From the NCBI GenBank assembly GCA_910585015.1, contig CAJUCT010000017.1, forward strand, positions 19,536-83,318: 63,783 nt of DNA, in the 5' to 3' direction. This document shows positions 16,929-25,522 of this stretch, piece after piece. Numbering within the stretch: the stretch's first letter is position 1; each line of letters begins with the position of its first letter. A program made the position numbers and the translations under genes. This stretch comes from an uncultured Acetatifactor sp. (GTDB lineage Bacteria; Bacillota; Clostridia; Lachnospirales; Lachnospiraceae). The notes beneath the pieces are model-generated. The model was given only the letters and a program-made list of their open reading frames with translations. It was not told the origin of the DNA and did not search any database.

Positions 16929-17270
16929 ATGGGCGATATTTCCACACAACAGAAGCTACAGCTGGCACGGCAGGTCAGAGAGCGTTACCAGCAGGACCGG
17001 CAGGATTTGGGGCAGCGTGAGCAACTGCTTTATGGCAGGACTCTCAGCTATTTTGAGGAAGAACCGGTCTATGGCGAGAGGCCGGGTTACGGAGGGCAAT
17101 ACGGGGGCATGGACGGTGCCCCAGGAAAAAACGGCACCCTGGGACTGCGGATACTGTTGGCGGCCATATTGGTATGTCTGCTGGCCCTGGTTGACCGCAG
17201 GGGGGATACGCTGTTTGGTCTGACCAGCGGACAGATATTGGATTATATCAGCTGGGACTGTACCCCTTGA
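16929..17270 (+). CDS. Small single-span membrane protein of unknown function
   Basis: A 113-residue protein. The first 45 residues are a charged, glutamine-rich segment (QQKLQLARQVRERYQQDRQD), then a glycine-rich linker, one hydrophobic helix (ILLAAILVCLLALV, about residues 75-89) and a short tail. I recognise no family; small proteins like this occur in Lachnospiraceae. The frame is open from 16881, but ATG 16929 has GGGGA a suitable distance upstream. It stands alone between the his terminator and the promoter of the radical SAM pair. Confidence 0.6.
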   Translation: MGDISTQQKLQLARQVRERYQQDRQDLGQREQLLYGRTLSYFEEEPVYGERPGYGGQYGGMDGAPGKNGTLGLRILLAAILVCLLALVDRRGDTLFGLTSGQILDYISWDCTP

Positions 17271-17318
17271 CGTGTCAAATATGCTCTTGGGTTAGTGGCG
17301 GCGCTCCTGGTATTGGTC

Positions 17319-17347
17319 TTGCTTTTATATGTTTCATGCCGTATACT
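17319..17347 (+). promoter_or_regulatory. Promoter for the radical SAM/RNase G operon
   Basis: TTGCTT (17319-17324), a 17-bp spacer, then TATACT (17342-17347). It would place the following HL1 hairpin at 17377 inside the 5' untranslated region. Confidence 0.65.
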
Positions 17348-17376
17348 ATAGGAAGAAGAAAACAATATTTGAATCC

Positions 17377-17430
17377 GCATATTCCCGGACAGCGGCAGAT
17401 CTGTGTGCTGGCAGGGTATATGCGGAACTC
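17377..17430 (+). repeat. HL1 hairpin leader, single short copy
   Basis: GCATATTCCC (17377-17386) pairs with GGGTATATGC (17414-17423), with an inner CAGC/GCTG stem and no conserved apex. The tail GGAACTC follows, and AAAGGA of the next gene lies nine bases later. It lacks the GGACGC apex of the long members. Confidence 0.75.
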
Positions 17431-17455
17431 CATATAAGAAAGGACTAAAAAACGG

Positions 17456-19354
17456 ATGATGACAGAAAAGCTGGCCCTGTCAGACGATATTCTGATGAAG
17501 ATAGAGAAGCCTGCCCGTTATATCGGCAACGAGGTAAATGCGGTGGTGAAGGACAAGTCCCGGGTGGAGGTGCGCTTCGCCATGTGTTTTCCGGACGTGT
17601 ACGAGATCGGCATGTCCCATCTGGGTATCCAGATTCTCTATGATATGTTCAACCGCTGGGAGGATGTGTGGTGCGAGCGGGTCTATTCTCCCTGGGTGGA
17701 TCTGGATGCCATTATGAGGCAGCAGCAGATTCCCCTCTTTGGACTGGAATCCCAGGAACCCATTAAGGATATGGATTTTCTGGGAATTACCATACAGTAT
17801 GAGATGTGCTATACCAATATCCTGCAAGTGCTGGATCTGGCCCAGATCCCGCTGCTGGCCGCGGAGAGAGGGGAAGACTGCCCCATCGTCATCGGCGGCG
17901 GTCCCTGCGCTTACAATCCGGAGCCCATTGCGGATTTTTTTGATCTGTTCTATATCGGGGAGGGAGAGACCCAGTACCGCAATCTGCTGGATCTGTATAA
18001 ATCTTGTAAAAAAGAAGGCTGTGGGCGGGTGGAATTTCTGCGCCGGGCAGCCCGCCTGCCGGGTATGTATGTGCCGCGGTTTTATCAGGTGACCTACCAT
18101 GAGGACGGCACCATCGAAAGCTTTTCCCCCACAGAGGAGGGAATCCCACCAACCATATTAAAAGAGGTGGAGATGCAGGTGTCTGACACCTATTATCCCA
18201 TGAAACCCGTGGTTCCTTATATAAAAGTGACCCAAGACCGGGTGGTGCTGGAGATCCAGCGGGGCTGCATCCGGGGATGTCGGTTCTGTCAGGCGGGACA
18301 GCTGTATCGGCCGGTGCGGGAGCGGAATGTGGAGATGCTGAAGCAGTATGCCCTGGAAATGCTGAAAAATACCGGTCATGAGGAGATTTCCCTGAGTTCT
18401 TTAAGTTCCAGCGATTACAGCCGTCTGCCGGAACTGATCGACTTCCTGATTGAGAAGTGCAAGGAAAAGAAGATCAACATCTCCCTGCCTTCTTTGCGTA
18501 TTGATGCTTTTTCTTTGGATGTGATGAGCAAGGTTCAGGATATTCGCAAGTCATCTTTGACTTTCGCTCCGGAGGCTGGCAGCCAGAGGCTGCGCAATGT
18601 GATCAACAAGGGGCTGACAGAGGAGGATATCATTCACGGATCCACCCTGGCTTTTCGAGGGGGATGGACAAGGGTTAAGCTGTATTTTATGCTGGGACTG
18701 CCTACGGAAACCCCCGAGGATATGCGTGGCATCGCCGAGTTATCCAACAAAATTGCAGCCACCTTTTTTGAGGAAGTGCCCAAGGAGGCACGGACAAACG
18801 GGCGGGTTCAGATTGTTACCAGCACTTCCTTCTTTGTGCCCAAGCCCTTTACGCCCTTCCAGTGGGCCGGCCAATGTACCCGGGAGGAATTTATTGAAAA
18901 GGCATATTTTACCCGAAAATGCATCTCCGAACAGCTGAACCAGAAGAGCATCAAGTACAATTACCATGAGGCGGATGCCAGCGTCTGGGAGGGGGTACTG
19001 GCCAGGGGAGACAGGCGGCTGTCCCGGGTGATCCTGGGCGTATACCGGAAGGGCTGCTTTTATGATGCCTGGAGCGAATATTTTAAAAATGAAGTCTGGG
19101 AGGAAACCATGGCGGAGTGCGGCCTAACCACAGAATTTTATTCTCACAGAGAAAGGCCCTTGGATGAGATTTTTCCCTGGGACTTCATTGACTGCGGCGT
19201 GACCAAGGAGTTTCTTAAGAGGGAGTGGCTGAAAGCCCGGCAGGAGCAGATTTCCGAGAACTGTAAAGTCAGATGCCAGGGCTGCGGCGTAACCAGATTC
19301 GGCGGCGGCATTTGTTTTGAACCCAGAGACGTTGGCAGCTACGGCGGATGCTGA
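17456..19354 (+). CDS. TIGR03960-family B12-binding-type radical SAM protein
   Basis: A 632-residue protein. The N-terminal 200 residues look like a cobalamin-binding-type domain (FPDVYEIGMSHLGIQILYD, VIGGGPCAYNPEPIADFFD). The radical SAM cluster motif is CIRGCRFCQAG with cysteines at about residues 270, 274 and 277, and the C-terminus carries a further cysteine cluster (CKVRCQGCGVTRFGGGIC). The family is widespread in anaerobes and often split into, or fused with, the protein encoded next (TIGR03936); its reaction is not established, to my knowledge. It heads the operon and lies behind an HL1 leader. Confidence 0.93.
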   Translation: MMTEKLALSDDILMKIEKPARYIGNEVNAVVKDKSRVEVRFAMCFPDVYEIGMSHLGIQILYDMFNRWEDVWCERVYSPWVDLDAIMRQQQIPLFGLESQEPIKDMDFLGITIQYEMCYTNILQVLDLAQIPLLAAERGEDCPIVIGGGPCAYNPEPIADFFDLFYIGEGETQYRNLLDLYKSCKKEGCGRVEFLRRAARLPGMYVPRFYQVTYHEDGTIESFSPTEEGIPPTILKEVEMQVSDTYYPMKPVVPYIKVTQDRVVLEIQRGCIRGCRFCQAGQLYRPVRERNVEMLKQYALEMLKNTGHEEISLSSLSSSDYSRLPELIDFLIEKCKEKKINISLPSLRIDAFSLDVMSKVQDIRKSSLTFAPEAGSQRLRNVINKGLTEEDIIHGSTLAFRGGWTRVKLYFMLGLPTETPEDMRGIAELSNKIAATFFEEVPKEARTNGRVQIVTSTSFFVPKPFTPFQWAGQCTREEFIEKAYFTRKCISEQLNQKSIKYNYHEADASVWEGVLARGDRRLSRVILGVYRKGCFYDAWSEYFKNEVWEETMAECGLTTEFYSHRERPLDEIFPWDFIDCGVTKEFLKREWLKARQEQISENCKVRCQGCGVTRFGGGICFEPRDVGSYGGC

Positions 19355-19391
19355 ACGCAGTATACCGACAAAAAACAGGAGAAATCAATCT

Positions 19392-20321
19392 ATGAAAGTG
19401 CGTGTAAAGTTCCGCAAATATGGCCCGGTTCGCTTTATCGGGCACCTGGATGTAATGCGTTTTTTTCAGAAATGTATAAGGCGGGCAGAAATTGACGTAG
19501 CCTATACCACCGGCTACAGTCCTCACCAGATCATGTCCTTTGCAGCCCCGCTGGGAGTCGGGCTGACCAGCGACGGAGAATATATGGATATTGAGTGCAA
19601 CAGCGTCACTACCTCTCAGGATATGAAGGAACGCTTCAATCGGGCCAGTGTGCCGGGAATCGAGATTGTCAGTGTGGTGCTGCTGCCGGAGGAGGCGGGC
19701 AATGCCATGGCCAGTGTGGCGGCGGCAGGCTATACGGTAAGATTTCGGGAAGGCAGAGAACCGTCCTTCGACTATCTGGGTAAACTTGCGGATTTCTATG
19801 CCCGGACGGAGATACCAATCACCAAAGAAACCAAAAAAAATACTTTGACAGTAAATATCCGGCCGGGGATCTATGAATTGCAGGCAGACCCGGAAAACAA
19901 GGCGATTCACATGCTGGTAGACGCATCCAGCAGCGGCAATATTAAGCCTGCGTCTGTCATGGATGCCTATGCGGCCTGGCAGGGGCAGACTTTGGCGGAA
20001 AATGCTTTTACTGTCCACCGCAAAGATACCTATCTAAACCTGGCTTCAGCAGGGGAAGCCAGGCAGTTGGCGCCCATGGATTCCATCGGCCGCCAGATTC
20101 TGGAACCTATAGTGGATGAAAAGAGACTTTTGATTGCGCAGGAGGCTGACCGCCGCAGGGCCGAGGCAGCGGCAGAAGCCCGGAGACTGCGCCAGGAAGC
20201 CCTGACAGCCAAGGAGACGGAGCAGCAGAAATGGTTACAGTCCCTGCATAGCGCCGGATCTCATGACCGGGCAGAAGAGCGGCCAGTAGACCCGCAGGAA
20301 GCGGAGGCGAAAGATGAGTAG
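19392..20321 (+). CDS. TIGR03936-family radical-SAM-associated protein (DUF2344)
   Basis: A 309-residue protein that begins KVRVKFRKYGPVRFIGHLDV, the hallmark of the TIGR03936/DUF2344 family. It always partners the radical SAM protein encoded just upstream and is fused to it in some species. The C-terminal 80 residues are an alanine/glutamate-rich helix (ADRRRAEAAAEARRLRQEAL) of unknown purpose. A longer frame from 19317 overlaps the end of the previous gene; ATG 19392 has AGGAG about 10 bases upstream. The stop overlaps the RNase G start by 8 bp. Confidence 0.9.
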   Translation: MKVRVKFRKYGPVRFIGHLDVMRFFQKCIRRAEIDVAYTTGYSPHQIMSFAAPLGVGLTSDGEYMDIECNSVTTSQDMKERFNRASVPGIEIVSVVLLPEEAGNAMASVAAAGYTVRFREGREPSFDYLGKLADFYARTEIPITKETKKNTLTVNIRPGIYELQADPENKAIHMLVDASSSGNIKPASVMDAYAAWQGQTLAENAFTVHRKDTYLNLASAGEARQLAPMDSIGRQILEPIVDEKRLLIAQEADRRRAEAAAEARRLRQEALTAKETEQQKWLQSLHSAGSHDRAEERPVDPQEAEAKDE

Positions 20322-21696
20322 GGACATACGGCAGACCACAGCCAGGCAGGATCGGGAACAGCAGCGCATAAACCGGGAGTTGGGAAGAGTTCTGATCACG
20401 GCCTGTCCGGACAGTATATACGGAAAAAGGCGGCAGACAGAGACTTCGGAAACAGAACGTCTGCTGGCAGCGCTGGTCAGGCAGGACCGCCTGGTTGCCG
20501 TACACACTTTTTCCCGGGAATTGCAGAGCCGCATCGGTGCAGTGTATCTGGGCAAAGTAAAAAAGATTGTCAAGAACCTGAATGCCTGTTTTGTGGAGAT
20601 TGCGGGACAGGAGCAATGCTTTCTGCACATGGGACAGGGGGAAGCTTCGCCTTTTTTGACCAACAGAGCCTATGACGGCAGGCTTTTGGAAGGGGATGAG
20701 GTGCTGGTACAGATACAGCAGGAAGCCATCAAGACCAAGCAGGCGGCAGTGACCACAGGGATTACTTTGCAGGGAGAGTATTTTGTATTTGCCGCAGGGG
20801 CTGCCAAAGTGGGCATTTCCAAAAAGCTGAGAGAGTCCCGTAAAGAGTTTCTGCGCCAGTTTCTGGTCCGTCGGCAGATCACAGACCCTGAAGGGGCGCT
20901 GGTGCAGGAGGAGGGCTTGCCGTCCTTTGGACTGGTGGTGCGCACCCAGGCGGGCCTGCTTTTGGAACAGGAAGGACAGTCTTGGGAAGATATTCTGTAT
21001 CAGGAGTATGTGCGGCTGCGCCGTCAATTTACCTCCATCTTCTTGCAGGGGCGGCACCGCACCTGCTACAGCTGCCTGCATGAGGCAGGATCTGCGCTGG
21101 AGGAAGCGCTCAAGCCCTTTTTGACCGGCGAATATGAGGAAGTGGTAACGGATTTGCCGTTTATATATGAGGAATTGCTGCAGCTGCAGGAGCAGAGACG
21201 ATTTTCACTGGATCAAAAGAATATTCGTCTGTATCAGGATCCGGATTTCTCCCTGGACAAATTATACAGCCTGGGAACAAGGCTGGAGGAGGCCATGGGC
21301 AAAATGGTTTGGCTGAAATCCGGCGCCAATCTGGTGGTGGAACAGACTGAGAGTCTGACAGCCATCGACGTGAATACGGGAAAATGCACAAAACTTCCTG
21401 GAACCTCGGTTCATTCTTCCTCCACAGATACTCTGCGCCAGGTGAATCTGGAGGCTGCCGGGGAAGTGGCCCGTCAGCTGCGTCTGCGAAACCTCTCCGG
21501 CATTATTATTGTGGATTTCATTAACCCGGCCACTCTGGCCCAGGAGGAGGAACTGCTGCAAAAACTGCGGGAACTGACCAGAGAAGATCCGGTGACAGTA
21601 AAGATAGTGGATATAACACCTCTTGGACTGGTGGAGATCACCCGGAAAAAAGTATACCCCTCTCTGCGGGAACAGCTGGGGAGAGGCAGAACTTAA
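20314..21696 (+). CDS. rng: Ribonuclease G/E family endoribonuclease
   Basis: A single-strand endoribonuclease acting on rRNA precursors and mRNA. The 460 residues contain an S1-type RNA-binding region (SRIGAVYLGKVKKIVKNLNA), an RNase H-like core, and the catalytic metal-binding aspartates in TAIDVNTGKC and IIIVDFINPA. The C-terminus stops at EITRKKVYPSLREQLGRGRT without the CPxC zinc-link of E. coli RNase G/E, as in many clostridial homologues. In many Clostridia rplU follows this gene directly; here it is followed by a MITE-like element and rplU lies about 15 kb away on the other strand. Confidence 0.93.
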   Translation: MSRDIRQTTARQDREQQRINRELGRVLITACPDSIYGKRRQTETSETERLLAALVRQDRLVAVHTFSRELQSRIGAVYLGKVKKIVKNLNACFVEIAGQEQCFLHMGQGEASPFLTNRAYDGRLLEGDEVLVQIQQEAIKTKQAAVTTGITLQGEYFVFAAGAAKVGISKKLRESRKEFLRQFLVRRQITDPEGALVQEEGLPSFGLVVRTQAGLLLEQEGQSWEDILYQEYVRLRRQFTSIFLQGRHRTCYSCLHEAGSALEEALKPFLTGEYEEVVTDLPFIYEELLQLQEQRRFSLDQKNIRLYQDPDFSLDKLYSLGTRLEEAMGKMVWLKSGANLVVEQTESLTAIDVNTGKCTKLPGTSVHSSSTDTLRQVNLEAAGEVARQLRLRNLSGIIIVDFINPATLAQEEELLQKLRELTREDPVTVKIVDITPLGLVEITRKKVYPSLREQLGRGRT

Positions 21697-21740
21697 ATCC
21701 CCGGTACATGTGCCGACAGGAGATACGCATAACTTTATAT

Positions 21741-21912
21741 TGGGCGATTACGAAAACCTTACCGCAAGTGACAGGAATAATTCCTGTGTGCTGACAAGTG
21801 ACGTGGCTGGACAATATATACAAAAGCGGGCTCCGACGCAGTGGCAAGTCGCCCTTATTTTGTATATATTGCCCATCCACTGTTACCAGAAAGGGTGTTT
21901 CGCAATCTCCTA
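21741..21912 (+). mobile_element. MITE-like element, diverged copy A
   Basis: About 172 bp with imperfect inverted ends (TGGGCGATTACGAAA at 21741 and TTTCGCAATCTCCTA at 21898-21912) and the same interior as the element at 62815: CAATATATACAAAA ... TTTTGTATATATTG framing a GC-rich centre, and CCCATCCACTGTT. It carries about 30 extra bases with a partial internal duplication of CAAGTGAC. A convincing target-site duplication is no longer visible. No protein is encoded. Confidence 0.8.
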
Positions 21913-21948
21913 GGATTTTATATAGTAGAAAGGATACGGTGTGGACAT

Positions 21949-22506
21949 ATGGAACTTCTGAAGATGGAAAAGGTGGGAAACGGCAGATTTTTAAAAAACT
22001 ATGAATTAACGTACTTAAATAAAGCCGGGCATGAAAAAAAGTATGAGATGGTCAGCCGCAGAGAGTTGTCCTCCCCGGAGGATCTGGGACAAAAGCCCAG
22101 CGGGGTATCCATCGTGGCAATCTGCCAGGGGAAGATGCTTCTGCTGCATGAGTTCCGCATGGGCATTAACCGGAGTGTCTATAATCTGTGTGCAGGTATG
22201 CTGGAGGAAGGAGAGTCCGTGGAAGACTGTATCCAGCGGGAACTGTATGAGGAGACGGGGCTTTCCGTCAAAAAGATCCGGGACATTTTGCCCGCCTCCT
22301 TTGCGGCGGTGGCCTTTTCCGATGTCACCACCTACATTGCCATCGTGGAGGCAGAGGGACAGATGCAGGATCATACCTCGGAAAATGAACAGATTGATTC
22401 CCGTTTTTACACCAGAGAAGAGGTGCGGGCGTTGATACAGACAGAGCAATTCAGTTCCAGGGCGCAGCTGGCGGCATACTTTTTCGCGCAGGGCGCTCTG
22501 ACATAA
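21949..22506 (+). CDS. NUDIX hydrolase, probable ADP-ribose pyrophosphatase
   Basis: Hydrolyses nucleoside diphosphates linked to another moiety. The 185-residue protein contains the Nudix box GMLEEGESVEDCIQRELYEE and the ET(G) that follows it, and resembles ADP-ribose pyrophosphatases (GVSIVAICQGKMLLLHEFRMG before the box). A longer frame begins inside the MITE-like element; ATG 21949 is preferred, with AAAGGA 14 bases upstream. The spacing is loose, and ATG 21964 is an alternative. The element upstream may supply part of its leader. Confidence 0.88.
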   Translation: MELLKMEKVGNGRFLKNYELTYLNKAGHEKKYEMVSRRELSSPEDLGQKPSGVSIVAICQGKMLLLHEFRMGINRSVYNLCAGMLEEGESVEDCIQRELYEETGLSVKKIRDILPASFAAVAFSDVTTYIAIVEAEGQMQDHTSENEQIDSRFYTREEVRALIQTEQFSSRAQLAAYFFAQGALT

Positions 22507-22560
22507 GGAGCCGTCAGGATAGTTTCGCAATAATCTATCACAACAGGAGGAGAAAGGAGA

Positions 22561-22629
22561 ATGAATATCCACATTGCGGAGCAGTTGACAAAAACGCAGA
22601 TGCGGGATCTGAAAAGGCTGTACGTTTGA
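22561..22629 (+). pseudogene. Short 22-codon frame, probable remnant of a gene start
   Basis: An ATG behind a strong GGAGGAGAAAGGAG site opens a frame that stops after 22 codons. The peptide begins MNIHIAEQLTKTQM and ends LKRLYV, reminiscent of the starts of GNAT acetyltransferases in Lachnospiraceae, but too short to be sure. The next frame continues with unrelated sequence, as if a deletion had joined two genes. Confidence 0.35.
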
Positions 22630-22669
22630 CAAAAAAATATCCCACCGCGGTGAACTGGACTTCCCTTTA

Positions 22670-23104
22670 GTGCTTCAGGCTGAGGAAAAGGAATACTATT
22701 ATGAGGTATATAATGTAGTATACAAGACATCTAACGCTTCTGAGTACATTGCGTTCCGGATGTCATCGGAACATCTGGGTGAGATTGAGCACAGGGAATA
22801 CGACGTTTATCCGCCACCTATAACGTATTGGCGCGGGGAATATCAGATCTTGGATTTGTCCCAAAATGATATTGTGCAGGACAGTTACTGCTTGGCCGAT
22901 GCGGAGATGCCAAAACTGACCCAGGTTAAGGTATATGAGTTCTCCGCATATAAAGGTTACAGCATACCTGTGATGAGCAGAGGAGCTGGATTGATGTTGG
23001 GACTTATGTGGTTTGGAGAGTTGTTTATTGCAGGCATAGCAGTGTTGTTGGATATAACAGCCGGACTGATTATTTTTGCCTTCAACCGATTTTTTTATTC
23101 TTAA
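22670..23104 (+). CDS. Probably N-terminally truncated membrane protein
   Basis: A frame of 144 codons from a GTG without a good ribosome binding site. The same frame is open upstream to 22613 and reads through FDKKISHRGELDFPLVLQ, so the original gene probably began further upstream. The product is soluble for about 100 residues and ends with a hydrophobic stretch (about 105-140) that could form one or two membrane helices. I recognise no family. With the 22-codon frame before it, this looks like a decayed locus, though translation coupled to that short frame cannot be excluded. Confidence 0.45.
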   Translation: MLQAEEKEYYYEVYNVVYKTSNASEYIAFRMSSEHLGEIEHREYDVYPPPITYWRGEYQILDLSQNDIVQDSYCLADAEMPKLTQVKVYEFSAYKGYSIPVMSRGAGLMLGLMWFGELFIAGIAVLLDITAGLIIFAFNRFFYS

Positions 23105-23130
23105 TTTTATAAAATATTTAATGAAAGATA

Positions 23131-23159
23131 TAGACAAACACGAAAAATAGTACTATAAT
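23131..23159 (+). promoter_or_regulatory. Promoter for the lipoprotein gene
   Basis: TAGACA (23131-23136), a 17-bp spacer and TATAAT (23154-23159), about 64 bp before the lipoprotein start. Confidence 0.75.
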
Positions 23160-23222
23160 TTCATTTGATCGCTGCGAAGAGGGGATCAGAAAAAAAATGT
23201 ATGAAAGAGGAGAGGCGTAATT

Positions 23223-23756
23223 ATGAAATTCAGTAAGAAATTAGTGGCTTGTATCGCAGTAATGATGATGGCATGTATGATGCTCACTGCCTGCGGCACC
23301 AGCCCCACAGTGAACAACGTTGTAAAGGCAGAGGACGGCCAGGCAGACGGGGTAATCGGCACCACCTTCAGGACAGTGTTCTTTGATTACAGTGTTGATT
23401 CCGTAGCATATCCTACCGAGTATGAGGGGTATACCCCTACTGATGGAATGCAGCTGTTGGATGTGGTGATCACCATCAAGAATACATTTGGTGAGGATTT
23501 GCCCATGTATAACAGCGATTTCCAGCTTCAGTGGCATGACCTGGGCGATGGCGAGGATGACTACGATTTCGGTATTGATATGAGTAGTTCCAGCACGGTA
23601 ATGCCTGCCGAGTATACTCTTGCCAAGGGTGATAGCTGCACCTACCATATTATTTATGAGGCACCGGCAGAAGCCAAGGAATTTTCAGTGTCCTTCCTGG
23701 AGTTCTTTGCTGACAATACCGAGGGCGATGTATTCTTTACATCTTTTAGCAAATAA
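23223..23756 (+). CDS. Secreted lipoprotein with DUF4352/DUF5067-like Ig-type domain
   Basis: A 177-residue protein with a lipoprotein signal: a basic start (MKFSKKL), a hydrophobic core and the lipobox LTAC with the lipidated cysteine at residue 24. The mature part resembles the Ig-like telokin folds of the DUF4352/DUF5067 group (DGMQLLDVVITIKNTFGEDL), including the pattern of a conserved C-terminal hydrophobic strand. Such proteins sit on the outer face of the membrane; their ligand is unknown. It is monocistronic, with its own promoter and a terminator right after it. Confidence 0.8.
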   Translation: MKFSKKLVACIAVMMMACMMLTACGTSPTVNNVVKAEDGQADGVIGTTFRTVFFDYSVDSVAYPTEYEGYTPTDGMQLLDVVITIKNTFGEDLPMYNSDFQLQWHDLGDGEDDYDFGIDMSSSSTVMPAEYTLAKGDSCTYHIIYEAPAEAKEFSVSFLEFFADNTEGDVFFTSFSK

Positions 23757-23781
23757 GAATAAATATCTTCAACATTATGGG

Positions 23782-23821
23782 GGAATGTAGCCTTTATGGG
23801 TTGCATTCCTTTCTTTTTTTG
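23782..23821 (+). terminator. Intrinsic terminator after the lipoprotein gene
   Basis: GGAATGTAGCC (23782-23792) pairs with GGTTGCATTCC (23799-23809) using two wobble positions, with a 6-base loop, followed by TTTCTTTTTTTG. Confidence 0.85.
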
Positions 23822-23898
23822 TGTATTATAGTATAAGAGGAATTAAATGTAGTATAGAGGAATACTTACACTATAAAACTAAAAAGGGGATATTTAAG

Positions 23899-24471
23899 AT
23901 GAGAAGCGGAAATGCAAGAGAAGACCAAGCGCAGATTTGGATACCTATTCCAGAAGACCATACCAGGATAAAGATTGGGTTAGAGGCAGCCGGAGGAATA
24001 TTTCTTCTGATTACTCTCCTGATAGGGGGGTATAAGATTTGCATTGCTGCCGGAATCGTGATGATTGTGGCCACAGTCCTGATTCATTTTTCCATGCAAA
24101 AAAGGATAACACTTGCAAATATCATTTTCTATTTTAACCAGGGGGAGATGTACCTGATCTCCTTAAATAAGGAAGACGAGAAGCTATATGCCTATCTGCA
24201 TGGTCAGGCAGAAGAGAAGGCAATATCTACAGAAAAGCCTGTGGATTTTCTGCTTCGAATGGCAGATCGGTCTGTAATATGGCGTATACTTAAAATCTAT
24301 AACATAACAGAATTAAAATCTAGTCCTGACAACAAAAAATACCGAATAAATACACAATTTGACCTTCCTCGTTACACCTATGACTCCGTTTTGGATGTGG
24401 TAATTCAAGAAAAGCGTTTTCGAGATTTTGAGGGCTTGGTACGGACTTTGCAGTATATCGCCGAATCTTAG
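23899..24471 (+). CDS. DUF6106-like membrane protein of unknown function
   Basis: A 190-residue protein. Two membrane helices lie close together near the N-terminus (LEAAGGIFLLITLLIGGY and KICIAAGIVMIVATVLIHF, about residues 28-66), and a soluble domain of about 120 residues follows. I see resemblance to the Lachnospiraceae proteins labelled DUF6106 but cannot confirm it. The frame is open from 23821; ATG 23899 is chosen because AAGGGG lies 10 bases upstream. A promoter for the next gene overlaps its 3' end. Confidence 0.6.
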   Translation: MRSGNAREDQAQIWIPIPEDHTRIKIGLEAAGGIFLLITLLIGGYKICIAAGIVMIVATVLIHFSMQKRITLANIIFYFNQGEMYLISLNKEDEKLYAYLHGQAEEKAISTEKPVDFLLRMADRSVIWRILKIYNITELKSSPDNKKYRINTQFDLPRYTYDSVLDVVIQEKRFRDFEGLVRTLQYIAES

Positions 24472-24474
24472 GTA

Positions 24475-24503
24475 TTGTGAAACGTCCTTAATTGTTGTAT
24501 AAT
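24475..24503 (+). promoter_or_regulatory. Promoter for thrH
   Basis: TTGTGA (24475-24480), a 17-bp spacer and TATAAT (24498-24503), starting three bases after the previous stop codon. Confidence 0.75.
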
Positions 24504-24545
24504 GGGTAATATTGTTGAATTTAGAATCAATGGAGGACAAATACT

Positions 24546-25148
24546 ATGTATATTACCTGTTTGGATTTGGAGGGCGTACTGGTGCCGGAGATATGGATTG
24601 CATTTGCGGAAGCCAGCGGTATACCTGAACTGAAGAAAACCACCCGTGACGAGCCGGACTATGAGAAATTGATGAGATACCGGTTGGATATATTAAGGGA
24701 GCACCATCTGGGCCTGAAGGAGATTCAGGAAACCATTGCTACGATTGATCCCATGCCCGGCGCCAGGGAATTTCTGGACGAGTTGCGCTCTATCACTCAG
24801 GTTATCATCATCAGCGACACATTCACACAATTTGCCAGCCCCTTGATGAAAAAACTGGGATGGCCCACTATATTCTGCAATTCCCTGGAGGTGGCAGAGA
24901 ACGGTGAGATCACAGGATTCAAGATGAGGATTGCGGATTCTAAACTGACCACGGTCAAGGCATTGCAGTCCATCGGATATGAAACCATTGCCAGCGGGGA
25001 CAGCTACAATGATCTTGGTATGATAAAAGCCAGTAAGGCTGGATTTCTGTTTAAGACAACAGAGAAGATTAAGGCGGATTATCCACAGCTGCCAGCCTAT
25101 GAAACCTATGAGGAGTTGATGACAGCTATCAAGGCGGCAATGATCTAA
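24546..25148 (+). CDS. thrH: Bifunctional phosphoserine phosphatase / homoserine phosphotransferase
   Basis: ThrH removes phosphate from phosphoserine and can transfer it to homoserine, linking serine and threonine synthesis. The 200-residue HAD protein has the ThrH form of motif I, CLDLEGVLVPEIWIAFAE, where the second acidic residue is Glu rather than Asp. IISDTFTQF follows as motif II, and GDSYNDLGMIKASKAG holds motifs III/IV. GGAGGA precedes the ATG. It has its own promoter, and a small conserved protein follows it. Confidence 0.93.
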   Translation: MYITCLDLEGVLVPEIWIAFAEASGIPELKKTTRDEPDYEKLMRYRLDILREHHLGLKEIQETIATIDPMPGAREFLDELRSITQVIIISDTFTQFASPLMKKLGWPTIFCNSLEVAENGEITGFKMRIADSKLTTVKALQSIGYETIASGDSYNDLGMIKASKAGFLFKTTEKIKADYPQLPAYETYEELMTAIKAAMI

Positions 25149-25171
25149 TCTACGATAAGAGGTGTTTGCGA

Positions 25172-25411
25172 ATGAATATGAATCCTATGGCTTTATTGGG
25201 ATTAAAAAGCGATTTTGACAAGTTTAGAAATAACCATCCGAAGTTTCTGCAATTTGCAAAAGCATTTACAAAGGCCGGTATCCAGGAAGGCACGGTCATG
25301 GAATGCAAAGTAATTACAACCGATGGACAGGAACTTCAGGCAAATATAAAAATTACAGCTGATGACCTGGAATTGCTGGAAAAGCTAAAGAGTCTACGGC
25401 AGGAGATATAA
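25172..25411 (+). CDS. Small conserved protein of unknown function
   Basis: A 79-residue soluble protein: a basic N-terminal half (KSDFDKFRNNHPKFLQFAKA) and a C-terminal half of beta strands and a helix (TDGQELQANIKITADDLELL). No membrane segment or metal site is visible. Similar small proteins occur in Lachnospiraceae without an assigned role. ATG 25172 follows GAGGTG by seven bases; a TTG two codons upstream is less likely. It is 23 bp after thrH and ends just before a strong terminator. Confidence 0.7.
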   Translation: MNMNPMALLGLKSDFDKFRNNHPKFLQFAKAFTKAGIQEGTVMECKVITTDGQELQANIKITADDLELLEKLKSLRQEI

Positions 25412-25426
25412 CCAACTATGCGCAAA

Positions 25427-25522
25427 AGACAAGTTTAACGAATAGTTGGCGGGGTTGCTGCAGTTCTGATGTGGGTAAAGGGACGCCAACTATTCGTTAA
25501 ACTTGTTTGGTTATTGTTTTTT
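25427..25522 (+). terminator. Very long hairpin terminator after thrH and the small gene
   Basis: A perfect 21-bp inverted repeat (25430-25450 and 25485-25505, extendable by about 3 pairs) with a 34-base loop, followed by TTTGGTTATTGTTTTTTT. Its right arm and T-tract recur in degraded form in each unit of the array that follows. Confidence 0.8.
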
